This document shows positions 38,783 to 46,596 of a stretch of 64,000 nt of DNA, piece by piece. Numbering within the stretch: position 1 is the stretch's first letter; the number at the start of each line of letters is the position of its first letter. The translations under genes and the position numbers were made by a program. The notes under the pieces are model-generated. The model saw nothing but the letters and a program-made list of their open reading frames with translations. It was not told the origin of the DNA and did no database searches. Source of the DNA: JAOBAU01 sp034667465 (GTDB lineage Bacteria > Acidobacteriota > Thermoanaerobaculia > Gp7-AA8); the NCBI GenBank assembly GCA_034667465.1, contig JAXDJV010000010.1:1-64000 (forward strand). The letters run 5' to 3'.

Positions 38783-39918
38783 CCGAGCAGTTCCTCCCAC
38801 TGTCCCATGATGCGCGACGCGCTGAAGCGCTCGACGATCTCCGGCGCGCGCGCAGCGAGTGCACGACGCTCCTCATCGTTCGACATCAGCCGGTCGAGCG
38901 CCGACGCGAAGTCGCGAATGGCATGACTGCGAACGAGCAGTCCATCGATGCTGTCGCGCACGATGTCGCGAACGCCGGCGCCGCAATCGACGACGACGGC
39001 GGGAAGTCCCGCTGCCATCGCCTCGCAAAGCGCATTCGGAAATCCTTCCGTCGCCGAAGTCATCGCGAAGATGTCGCCCGTTGCAAGCGCGCCATAGACG
39101 TCACGCGTCGCGCCGTGCAGCGTAATGAGCTCTCTCATCGAGAGCCGCTCGACATGCGCATCAAGCCGCGCGCGCTCCGGCCCGTCGCCCCAGATATCCA
39201 GCCGCCAATTCGGATGTTGCGGCGCAGCGCGCGCAAATGCTTCGATGAGCATCCCGATTCGCTTCGCCGGATCGAGCCGCGTCACGGTGACGACGCGAAA
39301 GAATCCCTCTCCCTCCGGGAGAGGGTGCCCGAAGGGCGGGTGAGGGGCGACAAACGAAGAGACAACGTGACACGTCACCCCATACCGCCCAATGACGCTC
39401 GCCGCGTCAGCAGTCAACGTCACCACCGCATCCGCCCGCGGATAAAATCTCCCCCGCAAAACCTCCCAGTCGCCGATCGTGCAAAGCCGCGGATCGCAAT
39501 GCTCCGACACGATCCGCCGCATCGGCAGTCCATCAGTCGCGAGCAACATCCGGATGTTCGTCGAATCCCCCAGTGAGATCACGGCAAGAGGATCAGTCTC
39601 GATGATCGTCCGCCGCAGCAGCGCGACGAGCACCACATCAGCGAGCAGCGTCTCCTCCGAATCGCGCGACAGATTCATCGCTCGCGCCACGGCGCTCATC
39701 GTCTCCGCATCGAGCTCATGATCGCGCGGCGCGCGAAACCAGCCGACGTCGCGCACGGTGACGTTCGGATGGAGATCGAACGCGATCTCGCGTTCGCGCT
39801 GATAGATCGTCACGATCGACGGCCGCCACCCCTTCGCTGCCCAGTGGTTCGCCATGTTCGCGGCGACACGCTCCTGCCCGCCGGCGCGCAGACTGCCGAC
39901 CACGATCGTCACCCTCAT
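38773..39918 (-). CDS. Family 4 glycosyltransferase
   Basis: A 381-residue GT-B enzyme. The N-terminal Rossmann half starts MRVTIVVGSLRAGGQERVAANMANHWAAKGW. The C-terminal half has RVVTVTRLDPAKRIGMLIEAFARAA, WRLDIWGDGPERARLD, ITLHGATRDVYGAL and TSATEGFPNALCEAMAAGLPAVVVDCGAGVRDIV, with the EGFPNAL...E retaining-enzyme motif. A dispersed repeat is inserted in frame at 39305-39347, encoding part of APHPPFGHPLPEGEGFF at the interdomain linker. Start at 39918 fits the family, while the longer open frame lacks homology. Divergent from the SCO1 operon. Confidence 0.9.
   Translation of the reverse strand: MRVTIVVGSLRAGGQERVAANMANHWAAKGWRPSIVTIYQREREIAFDLHPNVTVRDVGWFRAPRDHELDAETMSAVARAMNLSRDSEETLLADVVLVALLRRTIIETDPLAVISLGDSTNIRMLLATDGLPMRRIVSEHCDPRLCTIGDWEVLRGRFYPRADAVVTLTADAASVIGRYGVTCHVVSSFVAPHPPFGHPLPEGEGFFRVVTVTRLDPAKRIGMLIEAFARAAPQHPNWRLDIWGDGPERARLDAHVERLSMRELITLHGATRDVYGALATGDIFAMTSATEGFPNALCEAMAAGLPAVVVDCGAGVRDIVRDSIDGLLVRSHAIRDFASALDRLMSNDEERRALAARAPEIVERFSASRIMGQWEELLGWS
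39305..39347. repeat. Dispersed repeat, family C, inside the GT4 gene
   Basis: The sequence from ccctctccctccgggagagg through gcccgaagggcgggtgagggg is a palindromic repeat of a kind I recognise from many GC-rich genomes. Here it is translated in frame as part of the interdomain linker of the glycosyltransferase. Confidence 0.8.
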
Positions 39919-39960
39919 CGTCTGCGAGGAAGACGCCGAGCCGCGCGCCGGCGTGAAAGA

Positions 39961-39990
39961 GGGTAGGGAAATGGTCACTTCCGACACTCC
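39961..39990 (+). promoter_or_regulatory. GGGTAGGGAAA upstream element, copy 2
   Basis: GGGTAGGGAAA, 13 nt, then CACTCC, 46 bp before the start of the first SCO1 gene. Matches copies at 11101, 45001, 52885 (minus) and 52896. Confidence 0.6.
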
Positions 39991-40006
39991 TTCAGTGGAG
40001 CCCCGA

Positions 40007-40588
40007 ATGAATCGTCCCTTCCTCCTGCTCTGCGCGCTCGCCATCGCTGCGCCCGCCATTTCCCAGGAACATCATCATCATGTGATGGCTTCGCCGCCCG
40101 CCGCGTCGCGCACCTACACGATCCCCGACGTTCCGATGCGCACCGCGACCGGCGAGCAGGTCCACTTCTACACCGACCTCGTGAAAGGCCGCGTCGTGGT
40201 GATGAACTTCATCTTCACGAGCTGCACGACGATCTGTCCGACGATGGGCGCCACGTTCGCGCGCGTCCAGCGCCTCCTCGGCACGCGCAACGTGGCGATG
40301 ATCTCCGTCAGCATCGATCCGACTGTCGACACGCCGGAGCGGCTCGCCGTCTGGAGCAAACGTCTCGGCGCGAAGCCGGGATGGACGCTCGTCACCGGCG
40401 AGAAGACGGATGTCGATCGGCTGCTGAAATCGCTCGGACTCTTCAACGCCGATCCGGCCGCGCATTCCCCCGTCGTGCTCGTCGGCGATGAGAAGATGGG
40501 ACGATGGGAACGGATCGACGGACTGGCCGCGCCCACATCGATCGTCGCCGTCATCGATCGGATGAGCGCCGAAGAGAAGGGAAAGTGA
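40007..40588 (+). CDS. SCO1/SenC family copper-binding protein
   Basis: A 193-residue periplasmic thioredoxin-fold protein. A signal peptide (MNRPFLLLCALAIAAPAISQ) is followed by a His-rich stretch (EHHHHVM). The copper site is CTTIC in FIFTSCTTICPTMG plus the distal His in PAAHSPVVL. SCO proteins deliver copper to cytochrome oxidase CuA or protect cupro-enzymes. ATG at 40007 is chosen because the signal peptide starts there and GTGGAG lies 6 nt upstream; the longer frame would overlap the GGGTAGG element. TGATG overlap with a second SCO gene. Confidence 0.93.
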   Translation: MNRPFLLLCALAIAAPAISQEHHHHVMASPPAASRTYTIPDVPMRTATGEQVHFYTDLVKGRVVVMNFIFTSCTTICPTMGATFARVQRLLGTRNVAMISVSIDPTVDTPERLAVWSKRLGAKPGWTLVTGEKTDVDRLLKSLGLFNADPAAHSPVVLVGDEKMGRWERIDGLAAPTSIVAVIDRMSAEEKGK

Positions 40589-41166
40589 TGCGCCGATTCG
40601 TTTTCGCATTCGTGCTGCTGGCCGCCGTTTCCGCGTTCGCGCAGGAACCGCCGAAGACTCCCGCCGCCTCGTACTTTGCGAATCTCTCACTCGTCGATCA
40701 GGACGGTCATCGAGTCGATCTCTACAACGATCTGATGAAGGGAAAGACGGTCGTCATCAACTCGTTCTTCGCGAGCTGCACCGGCAGCTGTCCGGTGATG
40801 GGCCGCGCGTTCCTGCACGCGCAGCAGCAGCTCGGTCCGCGCCTCGGCAGCGAGGTGAATCTGATCTCGATCACCGTCGATCCGGTCAATGACACGCCGG
40901 CGGCGCTGCACGAATACGCGAAGAAGATGAACGCGAAGCACGGCTGGTATTTCCTCACCGGATCGCCGGCGGAAGTTGAGGCGGCGCTGAAAAAGATCGG
41001 ACAGTTCGTGGCGACGCGCGAAGAGCATATGAACCTCATGGTCGCCGGCAACGACCGCACCGGGCTCTGGAAGAAAATCTTCGCGCTGGCGAAGCCGAAG
41101 GACGTTTACGACGTCATCGTCAGCGTCGCGAACGATCGCGGCGAGACGCCGGCGGGCACGCACTGA
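40588..41166 (+). CDS. SCO1/SenC family copper-binding protein (second copy)
   Basis: A 192-residue protein with a signal peptide (RRFVFAFVLLAAVSAFAQ), the copper site CTGSC in FASCTGSCPVMG and a distal His in REEHMNLMV. It shares the overall SCO fold with the previous gene but is diverged, so the two probably act at different steps or on different partners. The start overlaps the stop of the first SCO gene (TGATG), and a cytochrome c fusion gene follows 4 nt later. The trio likely forms one periplasmic electron- or copper-transfer unit. Confidence 0.92.
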   Translation: MRRFVFAFVLLAAVSAFAQEPPKTPAASYFANLSLVDQDGHRVDLYNDLMKGKTVVINSFFASCTGSCPVMGRAFLHAQQQLGPRLGSEVNLISITVDPVNDTPAALHEYAKKMNAKHGWYFLTGSPAEVEAALKKIGQFVATREEHMNLMVAGNDRTGLWKKIFALAKPKDVYDVIVSVANDRGETPAGTH

Positions 41167-41170
41167 TCGC

Positions 41171-42370
41171 ATGACGCGCGCTCGCGCCGTCACGCTCGCG
41201 CTGCTCTTCGCCGCTCACGCGCTCGCAGCCGCGACGCTCACGCCGCAACAGCTCCGCGGACGCGCGATCTATCGCACGGGAGAGACTCAGTCGGGCACGG
41301 CGATCGTCGCGCTCGTCGGCGCCGAAGATGTCGAAGTCGCCGCGACGTCTCTCCCATGCGCGAGTTGTCACGGTCGCGACGGAAAGGGACGCGCGGAAGG
41401 TGGCGTGACGCCGTCCAATCTGCAGTGGGACACGCTCGCGAAGCCGTACGAAGTGGCGACGGCCGGCGGACGAACGCATCCGCCGTACACGCTGCCGCTG
41501 CTGAAGCGCGCCATCGCGATGGGAAGCGATCCGGCGAAGAATCGTCTGCTGCCGGCGATGCCGCGCTATCGGATGTCGATGCGCGATCTCGACGATCTCG
41601 TCGCCTATCTCCCGCTGCTCGGCAGCGATCACGATCCCGGCATCAGCGATGACGCGGTCGCCGTCGGCGTCATCGTCCCGCCGAACGACGGCGGCGTGCG
41701 CGATGTGGTGAGCGCTTACTACGCGAGCATCAACGCGAAAGGCGGCATCTTCGGACGCCGCATCAAACCGCGATTCACGTTCGATGAGGAGCCGTTCGCG
41801 ATCGCGCCGTCATTCGGAACGGCCGACGCGCACATCCCGACGATCACCGCGCTCGGTACCGGCGGCTTCCAGCTCCTCGCCGGACTCGAAGAGCAATGCC
41901 ACGCGCTCATCACATCGACCGAAGGAAAAGTGCGCGTCATCGGAAACGCACCGCGCGATCTCGGCGACCGCATCACGACCGATCCCAACGCCCCAAACAT
42001 CCTTGTGCTTGGTACGCCGTTGCCGCAGACGACGAGCACGCTGCTCGTTCCCGCCGCGTACTACGTCCCCCCGCCCCCGCCCGGCGCGAACGTGTTCGTC
42101 GCCGTGCCGTGGTCGAGCGCCGACGTCACCGCCGCCGGCCGCGCCGAGCTTCCCGCCCCAACCCCCGCCCGCGCCACGGCGCTCGCCGCCGCAAAGCTGT
42201 TCGTCCGCGCACTGGAACGAATCGGCCGCGACCTCGATCGCGAGTCACTCACGAAAATGCTCGAGTCGTTTTACCAGGAGCCGACGGAGCTAACGCGGCC
42301 GGTGACCTGGACGCCGAAGAATCATGTGGGGAATGGGGAAGTGAGCGTGGTGCGGATGAGTGGGCGGTGA
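41171..42370 (+). CDS. Cytochrome c fused to periplasmic binding-protein-like domain
   Basis: A 399-residue secreted protein. A signal peptide (ALLFAAHALAA) leads to a class I cytochrome c domain (about 25-155) with the haem site CASCHGRDG and a likely axial Met in LPAMPRYRMSM. Residues of about 165-399 resemble the type 1 periplasmic binding fold of branched-chain amino-acid receptors (VAVGVIVPPNDGGVRDVVSAYYASINAKGGIFGRRI). The binding domain looks short and lacks a full second lobe match. The function could be ligand-gated electron transfer. Co-transcribed with the two SCO genes. Confidence 0.82.
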   Translation: MTRARAVTLALLFAAHALAAATLTPQQLRGRAIYRTGETQSGTAIVALVGAEDVEVAATSLPCASCHGRDGKGRAEGGVTPSNLQWDTLAKPYEVATAGGRTHPPYTLPLLKRAIAMGSDPAKNRLLPAMPRYRMSMRDLDDLVAYLPLLGSDHDPGISDDAVAVGVIVPPNDGGVRDVVSAYYASINAKGGIFGRRIKPRFTFDEEPFAIAPSFGTADAHIPTITALGTGGFQLLAGLEEQCHALITSTEGKVRVIGNAPRDLGDRITTDPNAPNILVLGTPLPQTTSTLLVPAAYYVPPPPPGANVFVAVPWSSADVTAAGRAELPAPTPARATALAAAKLFVRALERIGRDLDRESLTKMLESFYQEPTELTRPVTWTPKNHVGNGEVSVVRMSGR

Positions 42371-42371
42371 G

Positions 42372-43643
42372 TTAGTCGGACTTGCGGGTCGCTCGCAGCT
42401 TGCCGAACCATTTCCCTGTTTCGACTGTTATCGCCATACCGATCAGCCACGCGCAAAGGGGCGGAGCCCACGCGGCGACGCTGATCGCGGCTGACGTCGC
42501 AAGAAGCCGCCAGCCCTCGCTGTCGCCGTTCGGCCAGAGCTGTGTGCTCTCCAGTTGCGACATTTTCCTGATCAGGTTCGCTGCTTCGATGTCGTCTCCC
42601 CGTTTCTTCGCCTCTTCATGAGCACGCGCCGACTCCGCCCAGAGATTGTCGCGTCGTTTGCGTACGTACCTGCGCAAGGTCCATAACGGGAAATAGGCAG
42701 CGACAATGAGCGGCAGCGTCATGAAGATGAGCAGCGCCCATAGCCCGGCGTCGATCGTGTGCCATTGGTACATTTGATCGGACAGAACATTTGCGAGCAG
42801 ATGTCCTCGATCTGCAAGTGCGGTCACATAAGCGGACAGCGTGAAGTCGCCCGCTTTATCGATCAACTGCAGTCGCCGCCCCAGTACATACGCCTCGAAG
42901 ATGATGACGAGGAGGAGGTACAGGTTCATGAACGCTCCGAGCGGCCGCAACCCGAGGCGCTGATCGGGGTCGTAAATCAAAGGATCGAAGGTGTAATCGG
43001 TCGAATCATCACGCAGCGCACGCGAAAAAATATTCAGAAAGAACCAGAATTTCAGCACGAAGAAGAAGCCGACGAAGATGACGAAGCACTCCACCGAGTA
43101 GGCCAGCAGATCGAAGGCGACGTTCGATGTGAAGGCAATCCTCCCGGTCGTGAATTCTGTTGTCCAGTCGAGAACCGGCGGGGTTCCTTCACGTGTGATG
43201 AGAAATCGAGCCAGCGTCGCGCCATGGACGGCCGTCAATACGGCTGCGAGCGAGATACAGAGCCATCGGAAACGCGTCGCACCGGCGGCCATCCGGTTGG
43301 CGATGTATGCCTCGAAATCGGTCGCCGGCTCTCCGTTGCGGAGGATGACTTTCACCTCCGTCGTCAGGCGTCGCAACGCGTCGCGCATCAGCGAGATCAC
43401 GTGAACGAGGCCGCCGAACAGACACGGGAAAACAATCACATACATCAGCGACCAGTTCGGCTCGAACCAGAGACCGCGATCGTCGCCCGGCAGCGGGAAG
43501 GAATGCACTCCTACGATTGCCGCGGGCAGGAGCAGGAGGAAGGCGGACGCGACGCCGAGGCGCACGCCGAAGGCGACCGGTCCCAGGTCGATGAACCGGC
43601 TCATTACGGGATGACCTGAGGCGAAAAACTGTGCGTCGGTCAT
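42372..43643 (-). CDS. Polytopic membrane protein of unknown function
   Basis: A 423-residue protein with about seven membrane segments: VAFGVRLGVASAFLLLLPAA, MYVIVFPCLFGGLVHVISL, WLCISLAAVLTAVHGATLA, FVIFVGFFFVLKFWFFLNIF, LYLLLVIIFEAYVL, LWALLIFMTLPLIVAAYFPL and a C-terminal pair. Between these lie a soluble loop with TDYTFDPLIYDPDQRLGLRPLG and a charged segment (RRYVRKRRDNLWAESARAHEEAKKRG) that may form a coiled coil. I do not recognise a family. Its base composition is slightly less GC-rich than its neighbours. It converges with the cytochrome fusion gene, 1 nt apart, and precedes no obvious partner. Confidence 0.75.
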   Translation of the reverse strand: MTDAQFFASGHPVMSRFIDLGPVAFGVRLGVASAFLLLLPAAIVGVHSFPLPGDDRGLWFEPNWSLMYVIVFPCLFGGLVHVISLMRDALRRLTTEVKVILRNGEPATDFEAYIANRMAAGATRFRWLCISLAAVLTAVHGATLARFLITREGTPPVLDWTTEFTTGRIAFTSNVAFDLLAYSVECFVIFVGFFFVLKFWFFLNIFSRALRDDSTDYTFDPLIYDPDQRLGLRPLGAFMNLYLLLVIIFEAYVLGRRLQLIDKAGDFTLSAYVTALADRGHLLANVLSDQMYQWHTIDAGLWALLIFMTLPLIVAAYFPLWTLRRYVRKRRDNLWAESARAHEEAKKRGDDIEAANLIRKMSQLESTQLWPNGDSEGWRLLATSAAISVAAWAPPLCAWLIGMAITVETGKWFGKLRATRKSD

Positions 43644-43666
43644 ATGAATGTAGTGACCGAATTATC

Positions 43667-44179
43667 TCACGGCACGTTGCGCAGCGGCTGGTCGAATGCA
43701 TCGAAAACATCCGGCGCAAACAGCGCGAAGATCACCGTCTCGACCGCGCCGCGCTCGAGTGCCGCGCCACTTTCACGAATTGCGATTACGGCCGCTTCCG
43801 TTTTCGGATAGCTGTAGATACCGCAGCTGATCGCGGGAAAGGCGATCGTCCGGACACCATGTTTCTCTGCGAGCGCGAAGCAGCGCTGATACGTTTGCGC
43901 CAGCCGCTCCGCCTCGAAATTATCGCCGCCGTGCCACGACGGTCCGACCGCATGAATGACGTATTTCGCGGAAAGGCGGTGAGCTCCTGTAATGACGGCG
44001 TCGCCGGGATGACAGCCGCGCATAAGGCTCATGCACTCGTCGTGTAATCCCGGTCCGGCCGCGCGATGAATGGCGAGGCCGACGGCGCCGCCCGGCGTCA
44101 ATCCCGGATTTGCGGCATTGACGATGGCATCGACGCTGAGCGTCGTGATGTCACCACGAAAGAGCTCGATTCCGGCCAC
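43667..44179 (-). CDS. Macro-domain protein (ADP-ribose hydrolase type)
   Basis: A 170-residue macro domain of the YmdB/MacroD type. Key parts are FRGDITTLSVDAIVNAANPGLTPGGAVGLAIHRAAGP (NAAN and the GG loop), CHPGDAVITGAHRLSAKYVIHAVGP and FPAISCGIYSYPKTEAA. The conserved Asn, Asp and glycine loop needed to bind ADP-ribose are present. It would remove O-acetyl-ADP-ribose or mono-ADP-ribose from proteins. It starts at GTG and lies 3 nt after the two-receiver gene on the same strand, so the two are likely co-transcribed. Confidence 0.92.
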   Translation of the reverse strand: MAGIELFRGDITTLSVDAIVNAANPGLTPGGAVGLAIHRAAGPGLHDECMSLMRGCHPGDAVITGAHRLSAKYVIHAVGPSWHGGDNFEAERLAQTYQRCFALAEKHGVRTIAFPAISCGIYSYPKTEAAVIAIRESGAALERGAVETVIFALFAPDVFDAFDQPLRNVP

Positions 44180-44182
44180 GCT

Positions 44183-44959
44183 TCAAGTTTGTTGTTTGAT
44201 CGCGGACGCGATCAATTCCGGCAGCATCGCAATTTCGAACGGCTTGCGCAGAATCCCGGCAACCGCGGCACGCTCGATGAACTGCAGCGATTCGTCGGTC
44301 GCCGCGGTCATGATGAACGTCCGTTTGAGCAGCGCCGGTTTGCGCACGATGATGTTTCGCAATACGTCGAAGCCGCTCAAATGCGGCAGCATCAAATCGA
44401 GCAGCACGCAGTCGAACTCGCGCAGGAGCAGCTGTTGAATGGCCGTGTCGCCGTCAGTGACGACCGCGACGTCGTATTCCGGCGCGAGCACCGACGTTAC
44501 ACGATCGGTGATCATCGGCTCGTCCTCGACGAGCAAAATGGACGGACGCTGTCCCGCTTTCGGCGCAGATGATTCCGCGACAGAAACCAGCGATTCTTTC
44601 CTGTTCGCGACGACGAACCGAGTGACCGCGCCGATCAACTTGTCGCGCGTCAGCGGTTTGCAAATCCATCCGTCCGCATCCGACGCCTCGAACAGACGGC
44701 GCAGATGCTCCTCCGCCAGCGCCGACACGAGCACGATCGGAATCGAGCGCCGCGAACGAATCAACGTCCCGAGGCGATGCCCCGGAATCTGCGGCAACTC
44801 GATGTCGACCAGCGCGAGATCGGGCATCGCGCTGCTCAGCACTGCCGCCAGCTCAGACAGCGACCCGGCCGTCACCGTCGCGAATCCCTCCTCGGCGCAA
44901 AGCCGCGCCGCCTGTGCACGAAAAGAGGCGTTGTCGTCGACGACGAGGATGGTAAGCAT
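44183..44959 (-). CDS. Tandem two-receiver response regulator
   Basis: A 258-residue protein made of two receiver domains. The first (about 1-120) has VVDDNASF, phosphoacceptor in LALVDIELPQIPG and Lys in ICKPLT. The second (about 135-258) has LVEDEP, LLDLMLPHLSG and LRKPFE. A linker of about 15 residues joins them and there is no output domain. Such proteins act as phosphate sinks or relays in phosphorelays. It is upstream of, and 3 nt from, the macro-domain gene. No kinase gene is adjacent; the hybrid kinase locus at 3984-6938 is the only one in the window. Confidence 0.9.
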   Translation of the reverse strand: MLTILVVDDNASFRAQAARLCAEEGFATVTAGSLSELAAVLSSAMPDLALVDIELPQIPGHRLGTLIRSRRSIPIVLVSALAEEHLRRLFEASDADGWICKPLTRDKLIGAVTRFVVANRKESLVSVAESSAPKAGQRPSILLVEDEPMITDRVTSVLAPEYDVAVVTDGDTAIQQLLLREFDCVLLDLMLPHLSGFDVLRNIIVRKPALLKRTFIMTAATDESLQFIERAAVAGILRKPFEIAMLPELIASAIKQQT

Positions 44960-45000
44960 GGGAGCCCCGACTTTAGCATGACGGCGTCGCCGCCACCGGC

Positions 45001-45031
45001 GGGTAGGAGAAGGGGCCGCTCACGACACTCC
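45001..45031 (+). promoter_or_regulatory. GGGTAGGAGAA upstream element, copy 3
   Basis: GGGTAGGAGAA, 14 nt, then CACTCC, 48 bp before the ATG at 45049. One mismatch to the other copies. The ribosome-binding site AGGAGG follows at 45038. Confidence 0.55.
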
Positions 45032-45048
45032 GGGTTCAGGAGGCGGTC

Positions 45049-45873
45049 ATGACGGAGAGCGAGGATCGCGATCGGGACTATCAGTTTTTCAAGCAGGCCA
45101 TCGAGACGGCATATGCGAATGCAGCTTCGCAACTCGAGTTGCGATCGCACCAGCTCGCGACTGAGATTCGCGAGGATTTCTATAAGCGCGTGCAACGCAT
45201 TATGTGGACGGTTGGCGTTGTAGGCGTGATCGCCACGCTGGGTGGTTTCGTCAGCATCAACGGCATCGTCAAGAACGCCGTCGACGAGCAGATCTCCGCG
45301 CAATAGAAGGAGATTGAGAAGCTGAAGAGTACCGCGCTCGAAGACGTGGTGGCGCTGAGAACCCAGGCCGGCGTCGCCGCAAACCAGTCCAAAGAAACGG
45401 CCGAGAAATCGCAACGCGAGATTCACGATGTACTTGCGTCCTCGAAGGCGAACTTGGCGGCGCAGTCAACGGAGATGAACCAGCAGATTGCTGCCGCGAA
45501 ACAAGTGATCGCTGACACCGTCTCGTGGTGGGAAAGTGTCAAAGAAGTGCACAAAGCAGCGAATAGGGAGGCGACGAAGGATGTCGCGAAAGATCCGGGA
45601 AAATCGGGTGGGGCGGCGGTGCCGGACGCGAGCGACTCGGCTCAAAAGCGCGAGCACGACGCCATCCTGCGTATGATGAAGTGCCTCAAAGAAGGAGGCG
45701 TCGTCGATGCCGACGTCGACCTTTTCATCGCCGTGATGGAAGGAGATCTCGAGGCCACAAAACGGGCCGTCGACCGCGGAGGGAATCCCGTGGCGAGAGA
45801 CGTCGCTGTCCTCAGAAAGCACAAGGACGTATTGACCAGGCAGTGCCCGGGACTGGTGCCGAACGGCCTCTGA
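45049..45873 (+). pseudogene. Membrane coiled-coil protein gene interrupted by in-frame TAG
   Basis: One continuous frame of 274 codons interrupted by a single TAG at 45304-45306. The first part (85 residues) has a charged N-terminal helix, one membrane segment (MWTVGVVGVIATLGGFVSINGIV) and ends DEQISAQ. After the TAG the frame continues without a break as KEIEKLKSTALEDVVALRTQ, a heptad-rich coiled coil, then a C-terminal domain (HDAILRMMKCLKEGGVVDADVDLFIAVMEGDLEATKRAV). The first part has a promoter-like element and AGGAGG; the second has no clear ribosome-binding site. Either a recent nonsense mutation (CAG to TAG would do), readthrough, or a sequencing error. The lipoprotein gene downstream overlaps its stop. 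Confidence 0.8.
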
Positions 45874-46448
45874 TGATGATTTTCGTCCGCCGATATGCGT
45901 TGCTTCTCCTTTGTTGCGCGGCCGCGTCGTGTGCCGCGGGCAGAGTGTCAAGCGCCGAGGAGCGCCTGTCGACGGCTGACGATCTCGACAAAGAGACGAA
46001 CGTTCTGATCAACTCAGTGCTCGATGACGTGATCGATGTGCGCGGATTCGATCCAAAGCAGTCGTTTTGTGCGGCGCTGTCGATGGCGCTCGTCGACATC
46101 GAGTCGCACACCTGTGCAGACGCCGGGATGCAGACGCTGATGGATCGATGGGAGCAGAGCGACGGAGAGACGTGGTTCATAGCGGCCGACCGGTTGAGCG
46201 AGTTCCTGGTCGCGCGGCCGGAAGCATTCCTGAGGGGATTCATGTCGCGGCCGGAGCATTTCCAGGTGTGGCTCGACTCGCTGAGCGGTACGACGTTCCG
46301 TGACTTCGGCGGAACCTTTGCGGACCGCGTGGCATTGAGGCAACGGATGCTCGACGCGCTCGGGCGCGTCACTCTGCCGGAACTTCAGGAGTCGAAAGCG
46401 CGCGCACTCACCACAATTCGAAGAACACCGGTGACGAGTGTGAATTGA
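45873..46448 (+). CDS. Small lipoprotein of unknown function
   Basis: A 191-residue secreted protein with a signal peptide and probable lipobox (LLLLCCAAASC, Cys near residue 20). The mature part is helical, with KETNVLINSVLDDVIDVRGFDPKQSFCAALSMALVDIESHTCADAG (two Cys) and repeated Phe/Trp-containing segments such as FMSRPEHFQVWLDSLSGTTF. No family is recognised. The start (45873, or the next ATG 3 nt later) overlaps the stop of the split coiled-coil gene (TGATG), so both belong to one operon that may build a membrane-anchored complex. Confidence 0.7.
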   Translation: MMIFVRRYALLLLCCAAASCAAGRVSSAEERLSTADDLDKETNVLINSVLDDVIDVRGFDPKQSFCAALSMALVDIESHTCADAGMQTLMDRWEQSDGETWFIAADRLSEFLVARPEAFLRGFMSRPEHFQVWLDSLSGTTFRDFGGTFADRVALRQRMLDALGRVTLPELQESKARALTTIRRTPVTSVN

Positions 46449-46483
46449 GTGGCGGTGGTGCGGGACGGACACCAGAACTTATC

Positions 46484-46588
46484 CCTGCAAAGTGACATAT
46501 TTCTGCAGCCGGATACCGGCCGTAAGACGGCTTTGGAGCCTTTCGGTATATGAGCTAAAGGAACTGTCACGTGCAGGAGTCTGCCGTG
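46484..46588. other. Intergenic stack of hairpins, unknown RNA candidate
   Basis: Between two convergent genes, at least five short inverted repeats follow one another: ctgca/tgcag, gccgg-ata-ccggc (46508-46520), gccgt-aag-acggc (46519-46531), ggct-ttgg-agcc (46529-46540) and cacg.gcag-gagt-ctgc.cgtg (46568-46588). Neighbouring stems share bases, so they are alternatives. This could be a terminator region or a structured RNA. It does not match a riboswitch consensus that I know. Confidence 0.35.
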
Positions 46589-46596
46589 TAAACCAG

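Noticed and set aside
46484..46588. c-di-GMP (GEMM) or cobalamin riboswitch
   Set aside because: The conserved core words of these riboswitches are absent on both strands, and the region lies at gene ends rather than in a leader.
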